DNA of 28,194 nt, taken from NCBI GenBank assembly GCA_018373675.1, contig JAHAGQ010000027.1, positions 1 through 28,194 of the forward strand. The letters are read 5' to 3'. Position numbers and translations under genes: made by a program. Shown piece by piece: positions 1 to 6,773 of the stretch. The notes beneath the pieces are model-generated. The model ran no database searches, was not told the DNA's origin, and saw only the letters and a program-made list of their open reading frames with translations. The stretch comes from Collinsella sp. (GTDB lineage: Bacteria > Actinomycetota > Coriobacteriia > Coriobacteriales > Coriobacteriaceae). How positions within the stretch are numbered: position 1 is the first letter of the stretch; each line of letters opens with the position of its first letter.

Positions 1-300
1 GTTCAGCATCAGGGTAGCGCTGCGACGCGGAAATCGCGCGCCGTTGCCGCGCCCCGCAGTGCCCGCTTCCCCCAAGGACAATTATCAGTGCAGGTAGACA
101 GCTTGTCGATTTTCGAAAAAGCCGACTATGGTTGACCCCTGCGGCTTAAACGTAGTAGATAGGCCCTTTTCGTGACGCAGCACTACTGCACCCCAAATTG
201 GCACCCCGAGCCCTCGTGAGTTGCCAACAAGCTGTTCGCCCAGCGCTTTATCCGCGCGGCATTTGGAAAATAGCACCACCGCAAAACCCGCGAGTAGCGC
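1..300. other. Gene-free left edge of the window
   Basis: I see no convincing gene here. A 64-codon open frame on the minus strand (85-279) has no recognisable domain and no clear ribosome binding site. No tRNA or rRNA is visible. By the logic of the attachment site at 3110-3154, this stretch should belong to the integrated element. Confidence 0.4.
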
Positions 301-370
301 TTACTTTGCTATATCTCACTATACTTTGCTATATCTTGCTATACTTTGCTATATCTTGCTATATCTTGAG
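301..370 (+). repeat. 20-bp tandem repeat before the ATPase gene
   Basis: Three head-to-tail copies of a 20-bp unit (about ATACTTTGCTATATCTTGCT) occupy 301-320, 321-340 and 341-360, with a half copy at 361-370. The first copy differs at a few bases. The block is far more AT-rich than its surroundings and ends just before the ribosome binding site of the ATPase at 385. It could supply several overlapping TATA-like -10 elements or be an iterated binding site for a regulator, but that role is inferred. Confidence 0.85.
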
Positions 371-384
371 CAAAGGTGGCTCAC

Positions 385-1476
385 ATGCAAACAAACCCTT
401 TTAAGCCCACAGCAGGTAAAACACCTCCCACGATTATCGGCCGCGAAGATGTGCTCGAAGAATTCAATGAGGGCCTCGTCAACGGGCCTGGTGCCCCGGG
501 GCGCCTAATGCGCATAGCCGGCGTCCGTGGAACGGGCAAGACAGTCCTCCTTGACGAGTGCTCACGTTTGGCGCAAAGCCGTGGCTGGACGGTCATAAAA
601 GAGGTCGCAACCGAGGGACTTTGCCAACGCATTCTCGAACAGCTGCAGCCCAAATTCCAGGCCAAACACGCCAGATTTGAGCCCACCGTAGCTGGCATAT
701 CCATCGGCAGCATAGACATTGAGCGAATCGGTCCATCGCTACGCGACGCCATGAGACAGACAATATCCAAGAATGAAAATGGCCTGCTCATCACTCTCGA
801 CGAGGTTCAAGACGCAGAGCTCGATGAGGTCCGAACGCTCTCCATTGCGATTCAGCAGGTTATCGGCGAAGACCTTGATATAGCCTTTGTTTTTGCGGGG
901 CTGCCTTCGATGATTGAAAGCATCATCAACGGAAAGACACTTACGTTTTTGCGCCGTGCCCTCCCCTTTGACCTGAAGGCTGTGGCAGTAACCGAAGTGT
1001 CGTACTCCCTCGAGGAAACCATTGAAGCGTCTGGCATGGAGTTGCAGCCAGGTATTGCCGGCCAACTTGCCGAGGCAACGCAAGGTTATCCTTTCATGAT
1101 CCAACTCGTTGGATACTACGCATGGCAGTTGGCAAGACGCGCACATACACCGATTATTGGAGAAGAAGAAGCCGAGCGCGGCATTGCAACGGCACGCGAA
1201 CGCTTCTGTGCCATGGTGATTGAGCCCGCGCTACAGCGCATTCCGCCCACGTGCATCGCTTATCTGCTGAGCATGGCATCTTTGGGGCAGACGAGCTCGA
1301 CCAGCATGGTTGCCGATGCCCTAAACAAAACGCCTCAACAGGTGAGTTCCGTCCGCAGCCGCCTGTTAAGAGAATCGATTATCGAGGCTCCCTCGTACGG
1401 CAAGGTCTCATTTGCCATCCCCTACATGCGCGACTACCTCTACGAGCACAAAGCCGAACTGGAAGTTGAACTGTAG
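385..1476 (+). CDS. AAA-type ATP-binding protein (Orc1/Cdc6-like fold)
   Basis: A 363-residue ATPase of unknown cellular role. The N-terminal half is a P-loop NTPase: a Walker A motif (GVRGTGKT) lies near residue 50 and a Walker B motif (LLITLDEVQD) near residue 135. The last ~80 residues resemble a winged helix, as in AAA_16/archaeal-type ATPases related to Orc1/Cdc6. I chose ATG 385 because AAAGGTGG lies 5 nt upstream; an in-frame GTG at 376 sits inside that Shine-Dalgarno sequence. The gene lies inside the tRNA-bounded element, behind a tandem-repeat promoter region and before a palindrome array. Single-gene ATPases of this type are common on mobile islands. Some act with restriction or nuclease partners, but no partner gene is visible here. 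Family assignment is firm and function is open. Confidence 0.85.
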   Translation: MQTNPFKPTAGKTPPTIIGREDVLEEFNEGLVNGPGAPGRLMRIAGVRGTGKTVLLDECSRLAQSRGWTVIKEVATEGLCQRILEQLQPKFQAKHARFEPTVAGISIGSIDIERIGPSLRDAMRQTISKNENGLLITLDEVQDAELDEVRTLSIAIQQVIGEDLDIAFVFAGLPSMIESIINGKTLTFLRRALPFDLKAVAVTEVSYSLEETIEASGMELQPGIAGQLAEATQGYPFMIQLVGYYAWQLARRAHTPIIGEEEAERGIATARERFCAMVIEPALQRIPPTCIAYLLSMASLGQTSSTSMVADALNKTPQQVSSVRSRLLRESIIEAPSYGKVSFAIPYMRDYLYEHKAELEVEL

Positions 1477-1496
1477 AAACGGCAACTGCCCTGCAA

Positions 1497-1648
1497 GACG
1501 AAAACCGTTTTCGTACGGATTAAAGCAGACGTAAACGATTTTCGTCTTGATTTGCGTACGGAATTAAGACGTAAATTGCGCTTTCGTACGCTTATTACCA
1601 GACGCAAATTGTTTTCGTCCGGCCATGCGTCCCCAATCTAGACGAAAA
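1497..1648. repeat. Array of small diverged palindromes
   Basis: Four imperfect copies and one half copy of a short palindrome start at about 1497, 1527, 1567, 1600 and 1640. Each reads roughly AGACGNAAA, 2-5 nt, TTTTCGTCT/ACG. The first is perfect over 7 bp (1498-1504 with 1508-1514) and the second pairs 8 of 9 bases (1527-1535 with 1539-1547). The array begins about 20 bp after the ATPase stop and runs toward the broken integrase. Individual hairpins could terminate transcription, but a repeated regular series suggests protein binding or a replication/recombination site. That function is inferred. Confidence 0.7.
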
Positions 1649-1649
1649 G

Positions 1650-2054
1650 AGCCCCGAGCTCGTATTGAACTGCATCCCAATTCTTGGACGGGCGCCGATG
1701 CCCTGATCTCTGCCATGTCGAGGTGCGAGATCAAATCCTTGGCGCGCTCGCCGGAGTGGTATGCCTTGTTCGGCGCCACCTTCCTGTAGAGCTTCTTGAG
1801 CTTCGTCTTCCCCTTGTTGCCCGGCGGCATCTCCGTCTCAGGTGGCAGCCCTAGGAAGGACAGGACGCCGGGCAGGTCGCACAGCATCACGTCCTCAATG
1901 TCGGCCTTGGCCGCCAGGTCGACAACTCTCTGCGCTGTCGGCGAGATGTTCGGGGTGCTGCTACCGCCCGCTGGTTCGGAAGCTGGCGGGCAGTAGCGGC
2001 AGTAGCGGTGTGGCTCGATAGGCCCGAATATCCGTAAGGAAGGTGCTCGCTCTC
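1650..2054 (-). pseudogene. Unrecognised degenerate reading frame
   Basis: On the minus strand the frame stays open from about 2054 to beyond 1650 but has no good start. It encodes a CxxC-like stretch (HRYCRYCPP), then a segment predicted to be helical (VVDLAAKADIEDVMLCDLPG), then a basic part (KGKTKLKKLYRKVAPNKAYH) and a helix containing KDLISHLDMAE. The sequence looks protein-like rather than random, but I cannot name a family. It overlaps the tail of the integrase frame in a different phase. It is probably the eroded end of an element gene, or of the integrase neighbourhood after a rearrangement. Confidence 0.35.
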
Positions 2055-2908
2055 ATATGTGCTGATATGCCTCGCCTCGCGAACCTTGGGATGCTTCCTG
2101 AGGTAATCCCTCAATTCGAGCCACTCTTTATGCTCATAACGCTTCGAAATCGTTTCCCCGTCGACAGTTTCCTTCACATAATGGTATGTTCGAACGCCTT
2201 CGAACTTGCCGAACCCGTTCTCGACGCTGAAGTTTCTGAACCAGCGCGAAAACCCATTCAGGTCCATGAAGTTGACTTGGGGATGCCTGTCTTTCGTTCG
2301 TTCGAATGAGTGGGCGAGCGGAGTGCCTTTGACTTGTTCCAGGCCGAAGGCTTCCATTTCGCGGGCCTGCTCCTTTTTCCAGAATTCGAGATACGACGTC
2401 AGCGTCTCGCTTATCGAGATCCTCCGCACGCTTTTCTTGCTTTTGGGCGAGCGAACGCTTCGATCGGCCGCGAACTGCTGCTCAATGAGGATGCTTCTGT
2501 TCTCGACGGAGACATCGGACCACGTCATCCCGAGGGCTTCTGCCCTTCTCATGTCGGTGTCGAGCATGAGCATCACGCATGTGATGTGCGCGTCCGGTTC
2601 TCGATTGAGTAGGATGTCGAGTAGGCGAGCGGCGTGATGGTTCCTTCGCGGTTGTCGTGGAACTTTTTTGCGTACGAGCCGACGGTGTCCCTCGATTTTT
2701 GGACGTAGGTGCCGCTGTTGAGTTCTGCCTTGTAGGCTTCGAGTGCGGCGTCGACCTCTCGGCTTTTGGTGGTATGTATGGTCTGCCACGGCGAATAGCG
2801 GTATTTGCCCGTGACCGGATCCTTGCCGAGGCTGTGACGGTAGCGCCACGTGTATTTGTCGCGGCGTTGCTTCGTTCCTTTGCCTATGACGAGAGGTCGG
2901 TCGTTCAT
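2034..2908 (-). pseudogene. Broken tyrosine-recombinase integrase
   Basis: Remnant of a phage/ICE-type tyrosine integrase, which would have catalysed integration at the adjacent tRNA site. The N-terminal ~90 residues (start 2908, MNDRPLVIGKGTKQRRDK) form an arm-binding type domain with an SPWQTIHTTKSREVDAALEA stretch. The frame then breaks near 2620-2635. The next frame resumes directly in the catalytic domain (LMLDTDMRRAEALGMTWSDV, carrying the first catalytic Arg). The ~100-residue core-binding domain usual between these parts is missing, so the break looks like a deletion with a frameshift. I find no HxLRH box or C-terminal Tyr motif, so the C-terminal catalytic part is lost too. The gene points away from the attachment site at 3110-3154, the usual arrangement. 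It should be inactive. Confidence 0.75.
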
Positions 2909-2981
2909 CGTGTTCCTTGCCTGAAGTGCCTGAGAATCGCGCTCGGTTGCGCGGAATGGCGCAAAGGGCTGGGGCGGGTGG

Positions 2982-3033
2982 GCATTACCCTTGGTGGTGG
3001 GCCCTGCGTGGGGTCACACCCCAAGGGTAATGC
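2982..3033. repeat. 13-bp perfect inverted repeat next to the attachment site
   Basis: GCATTACCCTTGG at 2982-2994 pairs perfectly with CCAAGGGTAATGC at 3021-3033 across a 26-nt GC-rich loop; flanking GGCGG/CCGCC extends the match imperfectly. It lies between the integrase start (2908) and the tRNA-derived core (3110). That is where arm-type integrase or excisionase sites and the integrase promoter normally sit. No T-run follows on either strand, so a terminator is less likely. Confidence 0.7.
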
Positions 3034-3109
3034 TCCGCCTGACCGCTTTCAAGCTCGTTGTGGGTCGAATTTTGGTCGAAATGTCTGAATGAAACAACGT
3101 CGTAGCGAC

Positions 3110-3154
3110 CTCATAACCCGAAGGTCGGTGGTTCAAATCCGCCCCCTGCGACCA
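3110..3154 (+). other. Attachment-site core: 3' half of tRNA-fMet(CAT)
   Basis: The 45 bases from the anticodon loop (CTCATAA, anticodon CAT) to the terminal CCA match an initiator tRNA. The 3' anticodon strand begins CCC, the T arm is GGTGG-TTCAAAT-CCGCC, the 3' acceptor strand is CCCTGCG, and then come A and CCA. The 5' half is absent: the base string before the loop (GCGAC) cannot form the CGGG:CCCG anticodon stem. This is the duplicate left when an element integrates into the 3' end of a tRNA gene. The intact tRNA should lie to the left, outside the window, so 1-3154 would be element DNA. Confidence 0.85.
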
Positions 3155-3163
3155 TGAAACTTC

Positions 3164-3195
3164 AGGTCGGAAGCATAAAAGCTCCCGACCTTTTT
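3164..3195 (+). terminator. Intrinsic terminator of the original tRNA gene
   Basis: AGGTCGG at 3164-3170 pairs with CCGACCT at 3185-3191, with partial pairing inside, followed by a run of T to 3195. It sits about 10 nt after the tRNA CCA, where the tRNA terminator is expected. It therefore probably marks original chromosome just right of the element. Confidence 0.75.
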
Positions 3196-3413
3196 CTTTG
3201 TCTAGGGGTTTCGGCATCTCTCGTTCTTTGGGTACCTCGAGGCGGGCAATCAGATAGATGCTTACGAGTATCATAGGGTCTTTTTACGTCGCGGTCGTGT
3301 CTCGTACTGGTGCGCCGCTCTTTGTGGGACGTGTCACTTTGCCATAGGTTGTCCGGCGGCGGGGCGCAGGTCGTTCCCCGTGGCGTCGCTCCTTTCGACG
3401 CTACGCTGCCTGA

Positions 3414-3722
3414 CTACTCGTTCCACTGGTGCTTTTTCATGTCGACGCAGCCGTTGTCTCGGAAGGCGACTCCTTCCTCCGTCAGTAGTGCTCGCTGGTC
3501 GGGGAAGTTTGGCGCGAGGCGTCCCGCGTGGTTGACGACGCGGTGGCAGGGATAATCGCCGTAGCGATCCGCCTCGCTCAGCACCGCTCCGACCAGGCGA
3601 GAGTTTTTCTCCCTGCCGATGAGGCGCGCTATCTGACCGTACGAGGCGACGCATCCCGCCGGAATCTCTGCCACGACGGAGAGAATCTCATAAACCAAAT
3701 CTTCGTCCAGGACTTTTCCCAT
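3414..3722 (-). CDS. MGMT-family DNA alkyl-repair protein (single domain)
   Basis: A 102-residue protein matching the C-terminal DNA-binding/active-site domain of O6-alkylguanine-DNA alkyltransferases. It has the helix-turn-helix region (IPAGCVASYGQIARLIG) at about 20-36, the arginine-finger region (SRLVGAVLSEA), and the active-site motif PCHRVV with Cys near residue 59. Full MGMT proteins are ~165 residues with an N-terminal domain. Proteins of this length are usually alkyltransferase-like (ATL), which bind but do not repair and carry Trp in place of the Cys. This one has ATL size with the reactive Cys kept, so direct alkyl transfer is possible but not certain. The gene stands alone. A GGGAG Shine-Dalgarno-like stretch lies upstream of ATG 3722. 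Confidence 0.85.
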   Translation of the reverse strand: MGKVLDEDLVYEILSVVAEIPAGCVASYGQIARLIGREKNSRLVGAVLSEADRYGDYPCHRVVNHAGRLAPNFPDQRALLTEEGVAFRDNGCVDMKKHQWNE

Positions 3723-3896
3723 CGTATCGCTCCCGTGTTCGCTTTTGCCTTCGGGGGCGCGGCGCCGATCACCCGTGCTGCGATTTTCGCAGCTCCCCTT
3801 ACCGAAGCATCGAGGGAAAGCGCGTGCGTGTCAAGGTTGTCTGGTCCAGTTGCTGGCTCGATGCCTCGAGATGTTCGCCTCAAGTGCGACCTGCCC

Positions 3897-4403
3897 CTAT
3901 TGGAAAAGGATGCCGAAGATGTATTTGGTGATGGCGGAGCGGCGGATGACCCCCACGAGTTTGCCCTCGTCATCAACCACAGGAAGCTTCTTGAACTTCT
4001 TCTTCGCCAGCAGCGCGGCGACGCGGGCGATGCTCTGCTCGGGACGGGCACACACTACCTGGCGCGTCGCGAAATCCATGACGCAGCGATCCTTCAGGTC
4101 TTCGATGCGCTGCTCAAGGCTCTGATCGTCGAAGTACAGCATGGACGCGTCGCCGCCCGTGAAGATGGTGTGAGCGCGATGCTGCGCGATGGCTCCCATG
4201 ACATCGCCGTCGGAGATGAACCCGACCACCTGGTTGCGCTCATCGATTACGGGCATGCTGCTCACCTCGTTTTCGGCGAGCATGCGCACCACGTCGGAAA
4301 TCGTGCAATCCTGCGTGCAGGTGAACGGCTCTTCAATCATGATGCTCGAAACGGGCGTCCCCTCGAGCTCGAGCGGGATGCGCTCGGACAGAATCTCGGA
4401 CAT
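3897..4403 (-). CDS. CBS-domain pair protein
   Basis: A 168-residue soluble protein made almost entirely of two CBS domains, about residues 16-75 (VSSIMIEEPFTC...VVGFISDGDVM) and 105-165 (VMDFATRQVVCARPEQ...LVGVIRRSAI). CBS pairs bind adenosine nucleotides (AMP, ATP, SAM) and act as energy sensors, usually on a partner enzyme or transporter. The start lies 3 bp after the stop of the upstream MFS gene, and its AAGGAGG ribosome binding site is inside the end of that gene, so the two are co-translated. That coupling suggests, but does not prove, that it senses metabolic state for the transporter. No catalytic domain is attached. Confidence 0.88.
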   Translation of the reverse strand: MSEILSERIPLELEGTPVSSIMIEEPFTCTQDCTISDVVRMLAENEVSSMPVIDERNQVVGFISDGDVMGAIAQHRAHTIFTGGDASMLYFDDQSLEQRIEDLKDRCVMDFATRQVVCARPEQSIARVAALLAKKKFKKLPVVDDEGKLVGVIRRSAITKYIFGILFQ

Positions 4404-4406
4404 CGC

Positions 4407-5846
4407 TTATGCCTCCTTCGTTTTCGGTGCGGTTTTCTTGGTGCGCACGCTGAATATGGCGCAGATAAGGGAAACGAGGCCGATTGCCGCGCACACCTTG
4501 TAAGCGACGCCCGCGCCCACGGCGGTGGCTACTTGGATGCTCGCATCGACGCCGGCCGACGCGGTGACGCTTGTCATGACCGTGATGATGAGCGCCGTGC
4601 ACAAACCGCCGGCGACCTGGCGGCCGGTGTTCGCGATGGCGTTGCCGTGGGCGATCATGTCATTTTTCAAGGCATTGACACCCCATGTGTTCACCGGCAT
4701 GTTCGCGAGCGACTGGCCGGCGGACTGCAGCATGCAGAACAGCGCAACCACCAAGATGGGCGTGTTTACCGTCGAAAGCGAGAGCAGGAACAGGGCGCCG
4801 GTCATGAGGGCCAGGCCGACGATCGAGATGGCACGCGGACCGAACTTGTCGAACACCACGCCGGAGATAGGGCTGATGATGATGCCCACCGCCGCGGCGG
4901 GAAGCATGGCCATGCCGGTTTCGAAGGCCGAAGCGCCAAGCGAGGTTTGCAGCAGCAACGGCAACAGCGTGTTGGTGACCAGGCATGCGGCGTTGATGAG
5001 CGTGACGATGATGGCGGCCACGCGGAACTCGCGCGTCTTGAGCGTGCCCAGTTGAAGCAGCGGGTCCTCGATTTTGCCCTGGCGTACGACGAACAGCACC
5101 AAGCACACGACACCCGCGACGATCGAGCCGAGCACCACGGGGTTGCCCCAACCCATCGACGAGGCGCTCGAGAACCCGTAGAGAAGTCCGCCGAAGGCGA
5201 TGGTGGAGAGGACGACCGAGGGCAGGTCGAGCTTGGGGTTCTTCAGCTCGCCCACGTTTTTCAGCATGAACACGCCCAGCACCAGCACGAGAATTGCGAG
5301 GGGGACGATGGCGCCGATCATGGTGCGCCAGCCGTACGTGTCGATCACCGCGCCGCCTACGACGGGGCCGACCGCGGGACCCGCCGACATGACGATGCCC
5401 GCCATGCCCATAGCCGTTCCTCGTTTCTCGACGGGGAACACCAGCATGGGAACCACCGAGACAAGCGGCATGAGCACGCCTGAGCCCGCCGCTTGCAACA
5501 CGCGACCGATGATGAGGAACAGGAAATCAGGGGCTGCGGCGCACAGCAGCGTGCCCAGCGCGAACACCAGCGTCGCCCCGAAGAATAGCGCGCGGGTGCT
5601 GAACTTGTCGATAAGGAACGCCGAAACGGGGACCATGATGCCGCTCACCAGCGGGTATATGGACATGATCCACTGGGCAGTCGAGGCATCGATGGCGAAA
5701 TCGGACATGATGACCGGCAGCGCAGGCGACATCACCGTTTGGTTCAGTAGCGCCAAGAAGGCACCCAGGACGACGACCGCGACGATGCGGATCTGGGTAC
5801 CGGTAATGCGCCCATTGGCGGGCGCGACCGTACAATTATCAGACAT
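4407..5846 (-). CDS. MFS transporter, DHA2 (EmrB/QacA) family drug exporter
   Basis: A 479-residue inner-membrane protein with the many hydrophobic segments (about 14) expected of drug:H+ antiporters of the DHA2 subfamily. Early in the chain it has ALLNQTVMSPALPVIMSDF followed by TAQWIMSIYPL, both typical of EmrB/QacA proteins. GRVLQAAGSGVLMPL and the PVEKRGTAMG loop are the motif-C and motif-A-like regions. It probably exports hydrophobic or cationic toxic compounds by proton exchange; the substrate cannot be read from sequence. AAGGAAG lies 6 nt before ATG 5846. It is the first gene of a two-gene operon with the CBS protein. An inverted repeat at 5909-5929 may be its operator. Confidence 0.88.
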   Translation of the reverse strand: MSDNCTVAPANGRITGTQIRIVAVVVLGAFLALLNQTVMSPALPVIMSDFAIDASTAQWIMSIYPLVSGIMVPVSAFLIDKFSTRALFFGATLVFALGTLLCAAAPDFLFLIIGRVLQAAGSGVLMPLVSVVPMLVFPVEKRGTAMGMAGIVMSAGPAVGPVVGGAVIDTYGWRTMIGAIVPLAILVLVLGVFMLKNVGELKNPKLDLPSVVLSTIAFGGLLYGFSSASSMGWGNPVVLGSIVAGVVCLVLFVVRQGKIEDPLLQLGTLKTREFRVAAIIVTLINAACLVTNTLLPLLLQTSLGASAFETGMAMLPAAAVGIIISPISGVVFDKFGPRAISIVGLALMTGALFLLSLSTVNTPILVVALFCMLQSAGQSLANMPVNTWGVNALKNDMIAHGNAIANTGRQVAGGLCTALIITVMTSVTASAGVDASIQVATAVGAGVAYKVCAAIGLVSLICAIFSVRTKKTAPKTKEA

Positions 5847-5908
5847 AAGCTTCCTTCGTATCTATTCGATTCTTCGCCGAAGGCGCGCCGGCCCACGGGC
5901 GAAATAAC

Positions 5909-5929
5909 ATGCACGTGCTATGCGTGCAT
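5909..5929. promoter_or_regulatory. Candidate operator of the MFS-CBS operon
   Basis: ATGCACG at 5909-5915 is inverted as CGTGCAT at 5923-5929 with a 7-nt spacer, 63 bp upstream of the exporter start. Drug-exporter genes are commonly repressed by MarR- or TetR-type dimers at such sites. No regulator gene is next to it, so this is inference from symmetry and position. Confidence 0.4.
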
Positions 5930-5985
5930 CAGATACGACAGGAAGAAAGCGGCTGCTCAGAGCGCACTTGGGGAACAACAGGAGA

Positions 5986-6005
5986 GGCCCCGTATACCAG
6001 GGGCC
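5986..6005. repeat. GC-rich hairpin
   Basis: GGCCCC at 5986-5991 pairs with GGGGCC at 6000-6005 around an 8-nt loop. It lacks a T-run on either strand, so a terminator role is weak. Confidence 0.4.
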
Positions 6006-6332
6006 GCCGAATTGCGATGTATGCTTTGGTCAAATCCTTCATAGCGGGGAGGTATTCTAGCAGCCGTCTTCGCCCCTTTCAAGGGATGTAACCCAGACGT
6101 TGATTTTCTTCACCGAGGCGCCATCGTTGACGGGTGGCGTGCTTCTCTATCGCCACACCGCGGGGCGAGGGAACGCCGCGGCGAGCTTGTACATCGGCTA
6201 TGTGTGCAGCTGCGAGCGTGTCGCCGGCGCGCGCTGGGCGCCAGTCCGATCCGGCCGACTCTTGCCGACGGTCGGTCGCCGTCCTCCTCCATCTCCGCCT
6301 GCTCTGTTTTTGCTCGGCTCCCTTGTCGTATC

Positions 6333-6578
6333 ATGGACGGACGAGAATTGAGCGAAGGCGAGCTCGAAAGCGTGGCGCGCGCCGTCGGCGGGATCGACGC
6401 TGTGATCGATCCAAAGGCGAAAGATGCCGACACGGTTGCGCTCGTACAGTATCTTGCTGCCGACCAGAAGTTCGAAAAGGTGCTCGATAACCAGCAGATT
6501 CTTCGTGAGCCCATCGTTCGCAACGGCCGCCAGGCAACCGTTGGCTACGAGCCTGACGTGTGGAAGGGCTGGGAATAA
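6333..6578 (+). pseudogene. C-terminal remnant of an ArsC/Spx-like thioredoxin-fold protein
   Basis: The last ~60 of 81 codons read like the C-terminal part of an ArsC-family protein: DPKAKDADTVALVQYLA, NQQILREPIVRNG, then ATVGYEPDVWKGWE. In this family the substrate-binding Arg sits in the RPIV-type loop, here REPIV. The N-terminal half, including the catalytic Cys motif of arsenate reductases, is absent. The frame is open upstream to 6204, but that sequence is Ser/Arg/Pro-rich and unlike the family, and ATG 6333 has no clear Shine-Dalgarno. It is most likely a 5'-truncated pseudogene. A tiny independent protein is possible but has no active site. Confidence 0.5.
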
Positions 6579-6597
6579 AGCGGCTGGGAATAAAGTG

Positions 6598-6639
6598 AAG
6601 CGCCCACGCCCGTGGTTTTATCCACGGACGCGGGCGCTT
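6598..6639. terminator. Strong hairpin between the ArsC remnant and dehydratase
   Basis: A stem from AAGCGCCC...CCGTGG (6598-6615) to CCACGG...GGGCGCTT (6622-6639) closes a short TTTTAT loop with one or two mismatches. It lies 20 bp after the ArsC remnant stop and downstream of the leftward dehydratase. No T-run follows, so the hairpin is certain but termination is only likely. Confidence 0.5.
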
Positions 6640-6773
6640 GCGTAAGACGTCTCTTGTCGTTTGAGTGGAGCGCCCCGGCGGCGCTGAACAACGCGCCCCG
6701 GTGACGTGGCATATGAACTCGGGGCTCTTTGTGCCGCACATCTATGAGAGGAGAAATTCGATGCGTACGTGCG

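Larger units (their letters stand above)
5847..6332. other. 486-bp region without a supported gene
   Basis: Open frames here overlap one another on both strands and none has domain-like sequence or a good ribosome binding site. It holds the promoter side of the MFS operon (inverted repeat 5909-5929), a GC-rich hairpin (5986-6005), and the sequence that replaced the missing 5' half of the ArsC-like gene at 6333. Confidence 0.5.

Noticed and set aside
301..370. Possible CRISPR array
   Set aside because: Units are contiguous 20-mers without spacers.
3014..3274. Minus-strand frame of 86 codons containing GADLNHRPSGYE
   Set aside because: This is the well-known false protein produced by translating the antisense of a tRNA 3' end; it lies over the tRNA-fMet remnant and its terminator.
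3528..5483. 651-codon open frame on the plus strand
   Set aside because: It is the antisense shadow of the MFS and CBS genes, extremely rich in Arg, His, Asp and Gly, with no domain; a product of high-GC codon bias.
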